From assembly GCA_964017185.1 (NCBI GenBank), contig OZ024880.1, forward strand, positions 43,165,071 through 43,229,070: a DNA stretch of 64,000 nucleotides, given 5' to 3'. Position 1 is the stretch's first letter. Each line of letters starts with the position of its first letter. The position numbers and the translations under genes are program-made. Origin of the DNA: Rugalucina vietnamica (lineage: Eukaryota > Mollusca > Bivalvia > Lucinida > Lucinidae). The notes under the pieces were generated by a model that made no database searches, was not told the DNA's origin, and saw only the letters and a list, made by a program, of their open reading frames with translations. This document shows positions 20,155 through 33,744 of this stretch, one piece after another.

Positions 20155-23060
20155 ATTTTTAGTGAAATTACCTATTTTTCTAATAAAGGGGTGGTCTCAC
20201 GCTATATGAAATTTACATAGGGTTCTGCCCACGCACCGATTTTTATAATATTATGCATATTGCTTGCTTGGTGCATGGCCACTTTATTAATAATATAGAT
20301 TTTCTCTTAACTACTTAAAACTTTTAAATACAACATTTTGTATTAGAGGGGGTCTGAATATAGGGGTATGTGTGATTAAAGTCGCCCTTAACCATCATAA
20401 AAGCCTCTTCCTGGTTCTGTTTGTTTGTAAAGTAATCTAGAATGATCACTGATCATATTTGTATTGCATAATTGGTGATAGCTATAATATTGAATTCAGC
20501 TGATTATCATTTGCTTCGCAGATGACCCCAAATTTTAGCTCCATAATGGTGTAATCACAAGTTTGATTTTCAATTTTAACATGTTCCAGGTTTTGTCAAC
20601 CTATAATTTTAACCTTAAATTAGGCTACACATATATAGATTATATGCTGAAAATTTCATAAAATTTGAAGACCGGTAACATCTTTTTCTAGAACATTGAA
20701 TGATACAAGTCGGAATTCTGAAAAACATAACATTAACAATGATTTTATCCAATTGTAAGTATTTCATGTTATTAATATGTTACAAAGCAAACTTTTTGTG
20801 AAACATTTTGCAGGTAAGCAATTTTGTGTCTTGCATGACCATCAACGCTATCATACATATTTTGAATATTGATTTAAGTAAGAAAATTGCACCCTGTCTT
20901 GGACCTTAAAAAGCATATGTGCCCATCATTGTTAGTTTTCATAATTAGATTTTAGAACATGATTCTATCTATTAGTTAGCCATTCTCTATAATGTATTCA
21001 TGTTTATGATGCAGTTACCTAGTTTTTACTGTTTTGTTTATTTATTTTTTTTTTTTTTTCAAAAAAAAAAATTGTTTAGGTATAAATTATTTTAATGAAC
21101 TTATGTCATATGGACAGCCTAAAGGATTTAGCATTTTGCATAAAATAAAAAGATGAGATTAAGGACAGTTTATTCCGTGTTGATTATATCATGATCCCAG
21201 AAAAACACCCCACCCACCCAAGTATATAATGAAGCAAAACCAATAGGATGAAGAGAGAAAATGAAATCTCAATAGATAGAATTATAAGATAAGTTACTAA
21301 CAGCAGGAACCTTTTAACTACTTTTGTGTGTTTTTCTTTTCTCCTCCATCTAATGCATAATATACATTTACTTGACAGCATTTTAACAATAGTTAATAGC
21401 ATGTTTGAAACAGGTTATACCATATATATCAAATCTGAGATGAAAGTTATTAATCTTATGCATGCATTTAATCATCTACTACAGCAGGCAAACCTTTTGC
21501 TGGAAGTTTCAAACATACTTCAAACACTTCACAATGGAAAACCCTCACTCACAATGGAGCTTTTGAACATGTAGCTGAGAAGGTTTTTTTTACCTAGCTG
21601 ACAGATAATTTAAAAAAAATAGCCATAATTTCTAAAAAAAGGAAGGATTAAAGAAGAGTATGTAGACAACTATCAGCATGAAATTACAACAATTTTGCTG
21701 TATTTATAAATGACTATTAAACCCAGGAACACGATTCATAAATGTTGAGATTTTTAAACATCAAGTTTAAATATTTGTCTGAGTATTCAGTAACTTCAGT
21801 CGCATTATTCATTACGTAATCTAATATTCATTTCAAAAATAGAAAAAAGAACCACATTTAAATGGTAGACAATAATGTCAATAATGGATGTGTTTAATGA
21901 AGAATTAAAACAATCTGATATTTAAAGTGAAAGCTATACCTGAGCATCACATCTGAACACTTACAAAGAGAAAAGCCTGTCACAGCTGAATTATGTACTT
22001 ACTGGATAAGTATAAAGATAATGGTCATAGAAACGTTAGAAAGTGCCACAGTATTTGGTATTCTTGCCAATCTTTTAACTAAAGTTGACATCAACAATAA
22101 GTAAAGTTATGTACAATCTTTTAAACGACAATACAAGATGGTAAAACAAATCGAGGAATCAATCAAATGTCCATTACCATTAGGCATCATGGTGGTCAAT
22201 CACAAATTAAATTAATGTTACTCCAATAAGATTATCCAAATACATTTAAACCTAAAAAAAATATTTAGTGATGAAATTATGGAAACTTTCAATGATATAT
22301 TTGAAATTTTTGTTGAGACCTGAAAAAGTTTGCTTCAATCATTTGTATAATAGATATAATAACTTTGAGGTAAGGCCAGTATTAAATATGTGAAAATGCC
22401 AAATCAAATAAGCATTTTATACTAAGAATTCATATTTCTTATGTGTTTTATAATTTCCAATGATAAAATTGTGGAATAACACGATTTTAGACGAAAAAAC
22501 AGCTAAAAACATTAAAATTCATTTTTGTCAAAAATTGACCAACATGTATATTATGTACATTTCAGCAGTGTTACCGGTTTTGAAAATTTATAAAACTTTA
22601 CCAGCGTGAAGAGGGTACCACTGGCCAATTTTATAGTCAGTATCAAAGGTTGACAAACACTAGAACATATCAAAATATGAGACACAATTTGTCATTCTCG
22701 AAAATAATTTTGATAAAATTTGGACAATTTCAAGTTTAAGTTTCCATAGAAAATCTATCTGTTTATCTATTTAAGCCAAAATGGTATCAAAGTAAGCCAT
22801 ATGGAGTACTTTATTAATTCCAGTTTTAATTGGGTTAATGAAAGTTATTTAAGTGATAACATATAGGCAAAGTATAAGGCAGGTATGGTCACAAAGATGG
22901 AGTACGTCAGGGTGCTATCCTGAGACCTACATATGCTTTTCAAAATAAATAAATGCATTTTTATAGGTGTTAGAATGAAGGCATTCACCATGCAAAGCAA
23001 GAACAAAATTGATGCGTGGGCGCATATGAGACCCCCCCTTTCCATAAATAATCCTTTAAA
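20155..23060. repeat. Diverged long inverted repeat (old foldback element?)
   Basis: Segments at about 20180-20690 and 22568-23050 resemble each other in reverse complement: GGTCTCA...GCCCACGCA at 20193-20240 versus 23012-23040; TGTTC-AG..TTGTCAACCT near 20582-20606 versus 22650-22668; TACCGGT next to an AAATTTTAT-like stretch near 20655-20680 versus 22572-22600. Between matching blocks the arms differ in length. The roughly 1.9-kb middle (20.7-22.5 kb) has no supported gene. It is probably an old transposon with arms of about 0.5 kb; the ends are uncertain. Confidence 0.5.
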
Positions 23061-25072
23061 ATAAATTTTTGATTTTAATTGATAGAAACCTTTGTGAAGG
23101 TCTAAATAATGTTCTCCAACTAATTTGCAAGCTGAAAAATTAGCTTAGAAACGATTTGCATGAATAGCAGGTGCATCATCTTTATCAGATTTATTACTTT
23201 AAATAATATTGTCCGTCACTTATGCAAATACCTGTGCCTTAAATATACCATGCCAAATAAATTAAGCAACTTTTACTTTGAACAGTGTCTTCATACGTTT
23301 TAGACATTAGGGAAGTTCTTCTGACAATATCTTTTATATATCTAATAAGGGTAAAAACAATTGTTGTGTGGTGTTGAAGTAACGTTGGATTTAAAGTCCT
23401 CTGAGACATGTCTCAAATAAAACATAGATAAAATTATTTTGTACAGTATATTTATATGCATTATAGTATGTACACGCTGTGTATACCTGTTAAAACAGGA
23501 CAGGTAGTCTGTTCATTCAGGTAGAACATACATATACAGTATATTTCCATAGCCTTTTTACATAACAAATAAGCCCATTAATTTGACCTTGATTAGTCTC
23601 AAAAAACGGGCTTTTTGTCTGCAGATATTTCGGTAAGAATTGTTTCAAACAGAACAAAAATGATAGCAGTTGATAGATTTTTCTACTTACTAACTACCGT
23701 GCCAACACTCATCCCACAATATTTCTTATTTAAGCGTAAAACAATGCAAGAAAAATAAAAGCAGTTTTCAAACTAACAGTGCATTTCACTACCAACATGC
23801 ACGAAAATGCAAATACAAATTCTGGTTATATTACTAGGATAACGTTTGTCATTCATAGCCCTTTCAGGAGATGTAATATCATGAATGATCTGTATCCCAG
23901 GACTGAGAACAACATGTTCAAAGTTTAGGGGGGGTTAGGGACTTTGTAAATATATCAATCCACGTTAAATTGATAATAAGGCTATGTGAAAAAATATTTT
24001 ATTTAAGGATGGCACTGAATCCATCAGACAAGTTATCCTTCAAAAACATACAAAAAATCTTGATGCATATTGGGGAAAAAAATATAACAAAACAATAAAA
24101 TATTGTTTGAAAAATTGGAATAAAGTTGAGGCAACTTTTTAGGTTCTGTTGAAAAAAGGGAGACAAATATAAAAATAGAATTTTAATTTTGGCCCGGCTG
24201 TAGTTATCAGTACATGTCCTGTGCATGTATATAACATATTGTATACAAACAGACATACAGGGTAGTTAAAATAGTGGATAACTAGTTAAACCTAGTTTGC
24301 AAAATTGTTTCAGTTGTCAAAATTTTCAAATCTCTATCCGACTTTGGCTGTACAGACATTATCTGGCCTTTATTACCAGCCTAATATACAATACCAGGTA
24401 CAAAATACTGCTGACTGCCATGACACTACTTCCCATCATGGCAGTCAAAAGCCACAGTCATTATCCACAGCCAGAAAGCAAAAGTCAGAAGCTTTAGTTT
24501 CATGTCAAATGCCACCATGCACAGTATTTTCGTCCAAAGAAATTAAGTGTTTGCATATTATACATACAGATACTTCCAGTTTTGTATTTGTTATCATGCT
24601 AATTGTTGTCAAATAATGAGCTACATATTTGTTTTCATTATTTCCGTGGAACCATATCTCTGTTTTAACGTAACTGCTGTATGAAAGACTTGAGATAAAT
24701 GTGATTTTAGAGTTTTATAGTATAACTGTTGTAACTCTTGTGCTCTGAGTGTGTAATAGTATATCTGTAATTACGGAGATGAAACACAATCAGTCTTAGT
24801 GGACACTTTCTGTGTGTAAAAATTGCAAGGTTTTGGGTGTGTTTCAATGTATGACCAATAAGTTCTAGAAAAAGGGCTATGTGTGACTAGTAGCAGTTCC
24901 TTTCATTTATCGACAGTAATGTAAAAATAACATTGCAACCCATTTAGCGACAGTAATGTTCATTGCAACCAAAAAAGACAAAAATGTCCATTACAGTTGG
25001 TTGCTTTTTATCTCCAGTTGTAAACTTTGAGGCTGCATAGATATATAATTAGATCATGTACAGTAATTATAT
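23061..25072. other. Non-coding stretch, nothing recognised
   Basis: AT-rich. A minor GTAATGTTATTTTTACATTAC-like inverted pair lies around 24.9 kb. Open frames are short and without domain character. Confidence 0.5.
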
Positions 25073-25314
25073 AAATGAGCCACCTCGTGGAAAAACCAAC
25101 AATGTGGTTTCCGAACAGGTTCGACACAAACCGGGCTGTACAAGCACAGAAAAGAGCTAGAAGCTTGAAATTTCAGATTTAAGTAGAAGAGAAATTGTAC
25201 TATCCGAGTAGCGAAAACAAAGGCGCTGATCAGCTTCGCGGTTACCGCGAAGCTGATCTGCGTCTTTGTTTTCGCCTAGGCAGATTGTTGGTTTTCCCAT
25301 GTGGTGGCTCAAAT
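25073..25314 (-). mobile_element. R1 MITE copy
   Basis: 242 bp, complete. Central palindrome of the TTCGCGG type: AGCTTCGCGG-TTA-CCGCGAAGCT. Ends AAATGAGCC and GGCTCAAATG. Confidence 0.92.
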
Positions 25315-26250
25315 GATGATTTACAGATATGCAAGTCAAAGGAGTATTTATTACTATTAATTTATTGGTATGATAAATTCTTGTCAGAGACTATTTAACT
25401 TCTTGAGAAAGCATGATACATTTTTACTATTACGTTATATAAAAGTACTATAGTTTAGTGATGATTCATCGTTGACCCCAGCTCACTGGACATTGTGCAA
25501 TATGATTTAATATGCATGCTTTAGAGAAGTTTGTAGTCATAATGAGTTTAGATTTTACACGACAATTCAATCATTTCATCTATCAACAGCACATTAACAT
25601 CATATGTACATGATTTTAATAACCCACCTGTATTGCTGTAAAATTCTGTTGATGTTAAAAGAAGACATCTTTTTTATTCAATGTTAATTACAATTTTCTT
25701 TCTCTTAAATTTCAATTTTTTTTTTCTTCTAGTGTTTTTTTTTCTTTCTCTTTTATGTACAGGTAATCCGTTTATTCTCATTATCTTTTTTTTTTCCTTC
25801 AAAAATTGAAAATACTTTTATAGTTACTAATGAATTTCTTTTGAACTTGAAAAGAAAAAGAAAAAAAAAAAAAGAAGATTTTCTGATCAAAGTACATGAA
25901 TTTTATATATCTGAGTCAAAACTTGTGACAAATCCTGTGCACATATCAAATTCCACATAGTAGTTTATGACAGACTAGGTTTTTGCTAGTGACAAGGACC
26001 GATGTTTATAGATAGGTTGTAAACTTGTATTATAGTTTATTACATGTACCATCTAACAGTGTAATTAGTGTAAAAACGAAACATCAATACACAAATTGTA
26101 AATATAAGAAATGTTGCTTTAAAGTCTACCTTGTTTTAGCGATTGGTGCTTACAATTTTACACTACTTATGGGCAAACCAAGAAAAGGTGTGGGTAAAGC
26201 TTGTTTTTGTTTAATAAAACTTTATATGTGTTACATTTGTCAAAATCAAA

Positions 26251-26474
26251 TTTGGGCCACAGCGTGAGAAAACTGGTCTTCGGGTTTTCAGACCAGATCA
26301 GTTAGAAGATGACTAGAGACTGGAAAATTTGGATTTAGAAAAAAGAATGGATTTAGAAAAAAGAGAAATTGTACTATCCGTGTAGCAAATCAGCTTTGCA
26401 GTTACTGCGAATCTGATCTGTGCCTTTGATTTCGCTTAGGCAAAAGTCCAGTTTTCTGATGACGCGGCTCATTT
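26251..26474 (-). mobile_element. R1 MITE copy, eroded
   Basis: Both ends recognisable (GGGCCACAGCGTGAGAAAAC; GACGCGGCTCATTTT). The left half of the palindrome is partly deleted, and AAAAAAGA is duplicated near 26336-26363. Confidence 0.8.
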
Positions 26475-28370
26475 TCAACAATAAATAGCCAATGGTGAAT
26501 GCCAAAAAATAATGGATTGTCACTAATTTTTGTTTTTCTCAATAAGATTTTTTTTTGAAAATTGTTTCATTTTAAAAAAATTGTTTCATTTAAACTTCAT
26601 TTTTGTTCAACAAAACAGTGAACAACAAAAAATGAGATAACATTCATTAAATAATTTCTTTTATATTTGTCCAAATAAATGGCTTTAGATGATATTCTGG
26701 ATTGCAAATGTTTCACATGGGTTCAGGGGTAGTACTCACCGACAATTGTCTGGAAAAGTTTGTTATATTTTGTGTGTGTTTTGTTGTAATCTTTTATTAT
26801 AATGAGCTATGTCTTGAGTAAACATGTTTTTATCATTTACAAACAGTGATAGTTCTGCTCAGCCTGTGTATTCTCATAGTCTGATCAGGGCCATTATTGT
26901 TTGCAGGTATTGCTTGATTTTGACCTTAGAAGGATTGAAGATTGGCGGTTTCTACTCAGTAATTATATTTCTAAATCAAATACCTTGTGTTCATGCTATG
27001 GAAGGTTGACATGAAGTTTTATGGTAGGTTCATCCGGATTTAGCTTCTGATGTTGCTTCAGACGAGACTTGGTCTATCAGGGGTCAAAATCAAGTTATAT
27101 CATGCCTGCAGTTGAAACCCTGAAGGCATGTTTTCTCATGGTTAAGCTCAACTTTGTTACTCAACTGCTAGTTTATGTATAGTATATATCATCGAGTTAA
27201 AAGCAGAATGTTTTATGAGCCAAGTAACAGCCAAATTGTCAAAATCAGTGCACATGCCACTCATGTAAGTCAGCATAATGTCAGGCATGTGACAATTCAA
27301 ATTGTAGGTTTAGTTGTTTCAGGGTTCATGTGAAAGCAGAAATCGCCAGATTCCTTCAGAAAACATTAAGAAAATAGTAAATGAGCCGTGTGACGGTTTT
27401 AAGTCAGTCTAGGACAAAATATATGTATTCTGAAACTGGAGGTTTTCTGCTAGAAAATGTTAAGCCTGAGAATGATACAGAAATGGAATGCCACTTTTTA
27501 CTGGGGGTATATCTATACATTATGTACTAGATGTTTGAAGATCTGTTGTTAAGATATAGAGGAAGGGTTGTATGAAATAGAGATGACCCTTTGGTTGACA
27601 GTTTAAAGGAAGTGCAATATACAGCTGCATGTACCAAACTTACAAGATTAATAATGGTTTATTTATAATAGACAGGCATTGAGTCAGAAGGATAATTTGT
27701 ATTTCTCATGGTCATGAAGTGATATTTTAAGGGTCGGTGTTAGAATGATTTGAAACATTTTTCTGGCACTTTGCTTTCCTTAAAAGAGTATTGACGACCC
27801 ACAATGTTATTTTGATGATTTCTAATGCTGAAATATATTTTCTGAAGCCAAAACCATATTGTCAATTGAAGTGATGTTATATATACTCGATACCAGTATT
27901 TCAAATTATAGTTCACATAATGCTCTTTCTTGTAATTGTTACTACAATGTGTCGTCTATGTTTGATACAACTTAGACAGAGTGAAAGAATTTATGGCAAA
28001 ACAGTGTATGCATGCAGCTGTATTAAGTTGTCGTTGAAGCTCTATCACAAATTCATGCTATCAATTTAACAATTTTGAATCGTCATAGACAAACTATCTA
28101 GCCCCAAATGTGAGGCCGCAGAATGCAGCATCCCTTTAGGGGCTATTCTGTATGCTTCGAGTAGCAACTAAAAAATAGGATAGAATTTAGAATCACACAT
28201 TATACCGATACAGTTCATTGAATGTGGACTCACCTGAATGATAATGATGGGAAAGTCCATTCATTATAATGGGTTAACAGTATTTGATGGGTAAAATTTG
28301 TGTGTTTGATTTTTTAAGAGGAAAAAAAACATCCATAAAGAAATAAGAAAAATAAAGTTTTATTGATGGA
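26475..28370. other. Non-coding stretch, nothing recognised
   Basis: No supported frame on either strand and no copy of the families named here. Confidence 0.5.
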
Positions 28371-29072
28371 ACAATTAAAGTGTTTTGGCACCCTTATTTG
28401 ATATGTCCTTCACATTGAAGAGCTTTCAAAACCATGAATTTTGATATAAAGTTGATAAAAATCGACTGGGAAATAAGAAAGTTATAGGCAATTCAAGATA
28501 CAAAAAATGATTATATGAGCGCCGCCATTTTGTTTTTCGTTTAGTTTTCATATTTTTATTAAAATCAAAATAAACACTGAACTCAATTATAATAAATACT
28601 TCCTCAAGCATTGGGGTCAGTTAGATATACATTCTGAAGAAAGATTTTTCAAAATCGCCCGAGAAATAGAGCAATAAGAGCAATTTGAAAATATTCAAAA
28701 TGGCCACCAGGAGTCTACTTTTGGTAATGCATGGAGTCTAAATTAAAACTGAAAAAAAATCAAATTAAATGAATTTTTCCGAATATTTTCATATCAAACT
28801 TTGATAGCTGTTTATTTCTAGCAACAGGCAATATTGTTAATTGAATTGGTACACATTCTGTGTTAAAGGAATCCTTTAATTTTGATTTTATTCTAATTTT
28901 TTAACCTCAACTAGAAAACAAAATGGCGGCCGTCCATATTCCTTACTTAATTACCCATAACTTTCTTATTAGACCACCGATTTTCATCAAATTTGTATCA
29001 AAATGCTTGGTTTTGAAAGCTCTTGAATTTGAAGTAAATATCATTTAAGGGTACCAAAACACTTTAAGTTGT
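28371..29072. mobile_element. Foldback transposon with ~160-bp arms
   Basis: The arms 28371-28540 and about 28915-29072 are reverse complements at roughly 80 percent by eye. Shared blocks include AAAGTGTTTTGG, GAGCTTTCAAAACCA, AATAAGAAAGTTAT and GCCGCCATTTTGT. The roughly 370-bp middle is AT-rich and non-coding. Total about 700 bp. The target duplication is unclear. Confidence 0.8.
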
Positions 29073-29312
29073 ATGCTCTTGAATTTGTGGTTAAACTTCC
29101 ATGTACTGTGATATATGATGATATTTATTGTATTAGATGTATAAAGAGATGAAATGAATTTATTTCCATTGTTATTTATAAATTGAACAAATTGTATTAA
29201 TACCATATTGTCATTAAACGATTTACGTTCCACTATGTTTCACATGTACTCATGAAATGAGGCTCTTATCTAGGAAAGTGGCAGAAGTTAAGATTTATTT
29301 AAATATCTCGGT

Positions 29313-29515
29313 ATTTGAGCCGCGTCAGGAGGAACCAGCATTTTGCATATGTGAAAATCAAAGACACAGACACAGCTGATTGGCGTCTTTGTTTTCACAG
29401 ATAGTACAATCCCTCTTGTTCTTAAATCCAAAATCTTTAGCTTCTAGTCTTCTGTGATTGTGCAGGTGGGGTGGTGTCGGACCCGGTCAGAGACCGGGAA
29501 GACTAGTTTTCTTGC
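29313..29515 (+). mobile_element. R1 MITE copy, palindrome collapsed
   Basis: Left end ATTTGAGCCGCGTCAGG is intact. The palindrome is reduced to a short ACAGACACAGCTGATTGGCGTC piece. The right end runs directly into an R3 element, so one inserted at the edge of the other. Confidence 0.8.
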
Positions 29516-29517
29516 CT

Positions 29518-29704
29518 GGTCCTGAGGTTATAAAACTTTTTTCATGCTCAGCTCAGCTCAGCTTGAAATTTAAAGTGCTCATAAATACTGGAATAGCCAA
29601 AATAAATGAAAATTTCAGTTTTAGATCACCAAAGCCTATAATTTATAGTATAAAGTATAGTCTCAGCGGAGCTGAGCATGAATTTTTTTTATAACCTCGG
29701 GGCC
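29518..29704. mobile_element. R3 MITE copy
   Basis: TIRs of about 40 bp: left CCTGAGGTTATAAAACTTTT then CATGCTCAGCTCAGCT; right AGCTGAGCATGAATTTTTTT then ATAACCTCGGGGCC. 187 bp, non-coding. Second copy at 34981-35259. Confidence 0.85.
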
Positions 29705-31297
29705 TGTTGGCTTATTTCACTTTCATAGTAAGATTCTCAATACTTGATCTCAAGTCATTACTAAAGCAGGTAATATCAAGCCATATCTTGATACATCACA
29801 CTTTACGTCAACAACAAAGGTTTTAAAACCGTCATTTTTATGAGACATTATTAGCCGTGTCATAGTTCTTTCATTGGAGCGAGCTCTGTCATGAGAAAAG
29901 CTGCTTGTATAGGGTAATGACCACACGAAGGTTGACCATCCAAACACAGAGTAGATCTGCAATGATTTGTACTTGCTTGTCTCTTAGTATTTAATCAAAA
30001 ATAGTTCAAGAGGGCCAGTCGTCTCACCCTGGAGTAATATTTCTCATGACATAGCTCAGATATATCCATTTTGGTATTACATACATTTTGTCCTCGCAGT
30101 CACATTGGATACGCAGCAATGGAAATCTTTCTAACGATATTCACGCATACCAAAAGAACACTTAAATATACATGTAGAAACAGCAGGTTAGACCGCAAAC
30201 ATTTTCAATCAAAAACATGGTTTCATTAGCTGCGAGAAGTGTTTTCGGTTGCTGCCTATCCGTTATGTGTACCCTATATACCCGTGATGCAACCAAATTT
30301 CTTTCAGCGCAGATTGATGCAACATTTCATGACATGTTACAACATGGAGCGTGCTGGTTGGAAGCTGGATCAATTTGGCTGCAATTTACAGTCAAGCAAT
30401 ATTGATTTTACAAATACCTATGGCATGAATTCTTAACTGCAGGTAGAAGCAGAATCGTTCAGGCTCCCAATTACCATGCTGCATTTTGTCATGTGTCGTG
30501 TAATTTTGTATCAGTCTGTGGTGTAAGAATCACTGGTATACTGGGTGTTGTGATAATAGTCATATCATCACATTAACTTAACTGTGATACAGCATGCATT
30601 TCATCACTTTGTTGCCATAATGAGATGGAGGGCAGATAAGTTGGTTATTTGTTTATGATTAAAAGATGATGTTTGCAAGTGAGTCATCAATAGAAATGTG
30701 TTTGGGGCAATTTAGAATCACCTTTACTTGAGCTTCATTTCCCAAATGGAAAAAAGAAGAAGAAAAAAGTGCAGATTATCTGCAAAACTTTGGAAACCCA
30801 CATCTTCTAGAATTCAGATTTCAAGACAAAACATGGTTCTTGGCTCTAGCATGCTTGTATAGCATAGTTGTTTGTGTTGGACTTTTTTGATATCTTCAAG
30901 ATAAACAATTATCTTGGTGTAGCTCATAATTATTGAGGTGATTCATAGAGCTTCGTAACAAATTTTTATGGAGAACTTGGCAACCTCATCTGTTATTTAT
31001 CATTGAATAAACAATTCATTTGCTCTCCTGTGGTAGCCTAGAATCAAAACAGATCTGAAGAATAAATATTTTATAGCATATGATACTCTTGTTTTTGTTG
31101 TTTTTGAGCACTTGCTCATACATTACATCACATGTGCTTGAAGTTATAACCATATATCTTGAATCATTAAAATGTGCCCTAAAAATGATAGTGCCCAAAT
31201 CGTATTGCCATGTAGACACTTATTTGAAGCATTGTTTAATGATTTATGGCTATAACTTCAAGCACCTGTGATTACATCTACATGTTTTATCACAACA

Positions 31298-31515
31298 TAA
31301 AAAACCGGATTATTGCCTATGCAAAAACAGAGGCGCAGATCAGTTGTGCAGTAACTGCACAGCTGATCAGCACCTTTGTTTTGGCTACACGAATAGTAAA
31401 TGCCTTTTCTTAAATACAAAGTTTCAAGCTTCTAACCTTCTTCTGTCACTATACAGGCCGGTTTGTGTCAGACCTGATCCGAAAACCTGAAGTCTGGTTT
31501 GCTTGTGTCAGGGCT
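31298..31515 (+). mobile_element. R1 MITE copy
   Basis: Ends eroded. Palindrome of the GTGCAG type with AACTGCACAGCT on the right arm and one mismatch on the left. Abuts a SINE on its right. Confidence 0.85.
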
Positions 31516-31521
31516 CTGAGG

Positions 31522-31700
31522 GAATAGTGGTGGCCTAGTGGTAGAGTTCAGGAGTTGGAGCCACAAGGTCCAGGGTTCGATACTTCTGCCTTATAGTGTC
31601 ATTGAGCAAGACACTTTGAGCTCCACACAGTACTGGTTAGTACCCTAGAAGTGTTGGCTTCGTTCCGACATGAATGAAAAATTGTTGACTGGGATGTTTT
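31522..31700 (+). mobile_element. tRNA-derived SINE
   Basis: Contains an RNA polymerase III promoter: A-box TGGCCTAGTGG (31531-31541) and B-box GGTTCGATAC (31574-31583). The body has ATTGAGCAAGACAC and the 3' part ends AAAATTGTTGACTGGGATGTT. The same family occurs inverted at 49687-49891. Confidence 0.8.
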
Positions 31701-31704
31701 AGAA

Positions 31705-31813
31705 CTTGCAGCAAGAGGTCCAGGGTTTCCACCTCATAGTGTCATTGAGCAAGACACATTAGCCCCACATAGTTCCATCCCAACATGACAGAAAAATTTT
31801 GACTGGAGTGTTA
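31705..31813 (+). mobile_element. SINE fragment, tandem to previous
   Basis: Repeats the second half of the preceding SINE: AGGTCCAGGGTTTCC, GTGTCATTGAGCAAGACAC, then TTTTGACTGGAGTGTTAAACC. The A-box part is absent. Either a partial duplication of the same insertion or a second 5'-truncated copy. Confidence 0.7.
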
Positions 31814-31932
31814 AACCATATAAAATGAACATACATTACATGTACATGTATACCTGACAAAAAAAAAACAAAAACGCAATGATGAGATTTTTACCGTTGA
31901 GTTCTTCAGCTAAAATTCAAAGTACACCTCAC

Positions 31933-32093
31933 CCTCTTTATAACACTATTGCTGGGGTCCAAGCCAATTTCCGTGTTAGCTATATAATGAGAGTAATATG
32001 TATAGACATATAGTAAAAATAGTCCAATTGGGGTCCAACAGTCATCAGTGTTATATCCAGAATCGTGTTGTAATGAACCGTGTTATAAAGAGG
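31933..32093. mobile_element. Short MITE, CCTCTTTATAACAC ends
   Basis: 161 bp with perfect 14-bp terminal inverted repeats (31933-31946 and 32080-32093). Single-arm relatives occur at about 47629-47650, and a cousin with CCTCATTATAATAT ends at 48229-48411. Confidence 0.75.
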
Positions 32094-32663
32094 TCCAGAT
32101 GTAGTGTTATTTTCCTATTTCTGGAGGAATCTTGATAAATTTACGTTTGGATTACTGGAATATCTGCTCTTTACAACCATATAGAAGAAAGACATCAGTG
32201 CAACCGGCCAACATGTTTCAACTGTACCATCAATTCAAGTCAGGCTTGGGTATGTGTCAATTTTGAAGCTGCAAAAAACATTCTCTTGCAGTTTTTAGAA
32301 CCCTGTGAAGTTGAGCCAATCCTGTTTGTCTTTATAAACTCCAATTTGATAGGCCATGACCATATCAGATCTTAAAAATTGTGCTTGAATGCTTGGTAGT
32401 TTATAAGGTTTATCTCCGGTATGCAATTATTGTTGAAAAGGGTGTCAAATGACATGAGCTGCCAAGCTTTTAGAATCCCAGTTTGAACAAAATGCAGAGG
32501 TGGAGAAAATATGTGCCTGAGTACCTTCAGGTGTACACAAAAGATTCTGTACATCTGCAGTAACCTGGGCAATGAGAATAAAAAATGGTGAAATTTTAAT
32601 ACCGCTTTAAACATTTGACCCCCTCATGGTTTATGGTAAATTTTCTGGAGCAGAGTTTTGACA

Positions 32664-32885
32664 CCTGGGGCCAGTTGTTCAAAACTTTGTTACCTTAACG
32701 TCCTCGTTAAGACATCTCAAGTTAATGCTGACTACATAAGCAAATACGCTGTTATTTTTTGTTGATTGCAAAGGATTCTCACATTTTATCAACAAGAAAT
32801 GACAGTGTATTTGAAATATTCATGTTTGAAATTTTAACAAAGCGTTAACTAACAATGTCGCTAATTTTGAACAACTGGGCCCAGG
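32664..32885. mobile_element. Short MITE, GGGGCCAGTTGTTCAAAA ends
   Basis: 222 bp. The terminal 21 bp are inverted repeats with one mismatch (CCTGGGGCCAG... / ...CTGGGCCCAGG). The repeat continues inward less perfectly (TTAACGAGG-type blocks). Non-coding. Confidence 0.8.
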
Positions 32886-33722
32886 TTTTAAAAGATATGC
32901 AATCCATACCTGAATATGTCTGAAACGTGTCATTACTTATGGTCTTCATGGAAATTTGATGAACCATACCATTGTGTTTCTTATTTTGTCGGGTATATCT
33001 ACATCTGAATGAAATACTTGTGGCTTAATTTGTAGTATGAGATCCACTTGCGTTCAGGACAATTCTTTATAATGGTAAATTTGGTATGAAACTTTGTATG
33101 GCCATTCTTACCCTTCGGTTATCTTGTCTTTAGGAGGTTGTACACTGCTGGTATATAGGATAACTGACCATCCAGACATGTCCTTAGCTATGGGCCATAG
33201 ACAAAAAGCAAAAATGAACAATATCATTCTTGGGGAGCATGATAGTATAGTGGCAAAGTGTTGGAGCCCATATCAAAATATTGGGTTGGGAAGACCCCAT
33301 TGCCAAGCTGTGCCCTGGTGCTGATAATAATTATGATAACCTACAGCTGTTTATAGAGCAACAAAATATAAATTATGAAAGGGATGTTAAGTTTATCATA
33401 AAAGAAAAATGAACTTTTCTTGCTACAATTCATTTTGATTTTTTGAGTTGTGCCCCTTATACTGTGATGCACGTTAAAATGCATCTGGAAGGGAAATAAC
33501 TCTACATGCCATAATCCACTTTCAAGTTTAAAATGTTTGAATTGCCTCCCTTGAACTTAAGCCCGTTGGCTGAATTTGAGATCATATGGAGATGGGACCT
33601 CGCCTGGTGACTGGAGAAGCCTTGAATCAAACCCATGAGGTGTTTGCGTACACCATGAAGACCTCTGGTACAGTTTTTAATGTCATTCAATTATCAAAGC
33701 TTGAGTTCAGTATCACTATACT

Positions 33723-33744
33723 GGGGGTGGGATGGGGGAGGGGG
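33723..33744 (+). other. Potential G-quadruplex
   Basis: Four G runs of 5, 3, 5 and 5 separated by 1-2 bases, a canonical intramolecular G4 pattern. It lies in a non-coding stretch (32.9-34.28 kb) with no gene I can support. Confidence 0.8.

Noticed and set aside
30217..30436. Two overlapping 62-65 codon frames as a small secreted protein
   Set aside because: Short, overlapping in two frames, no supporting splice sites or repeated occurrence.
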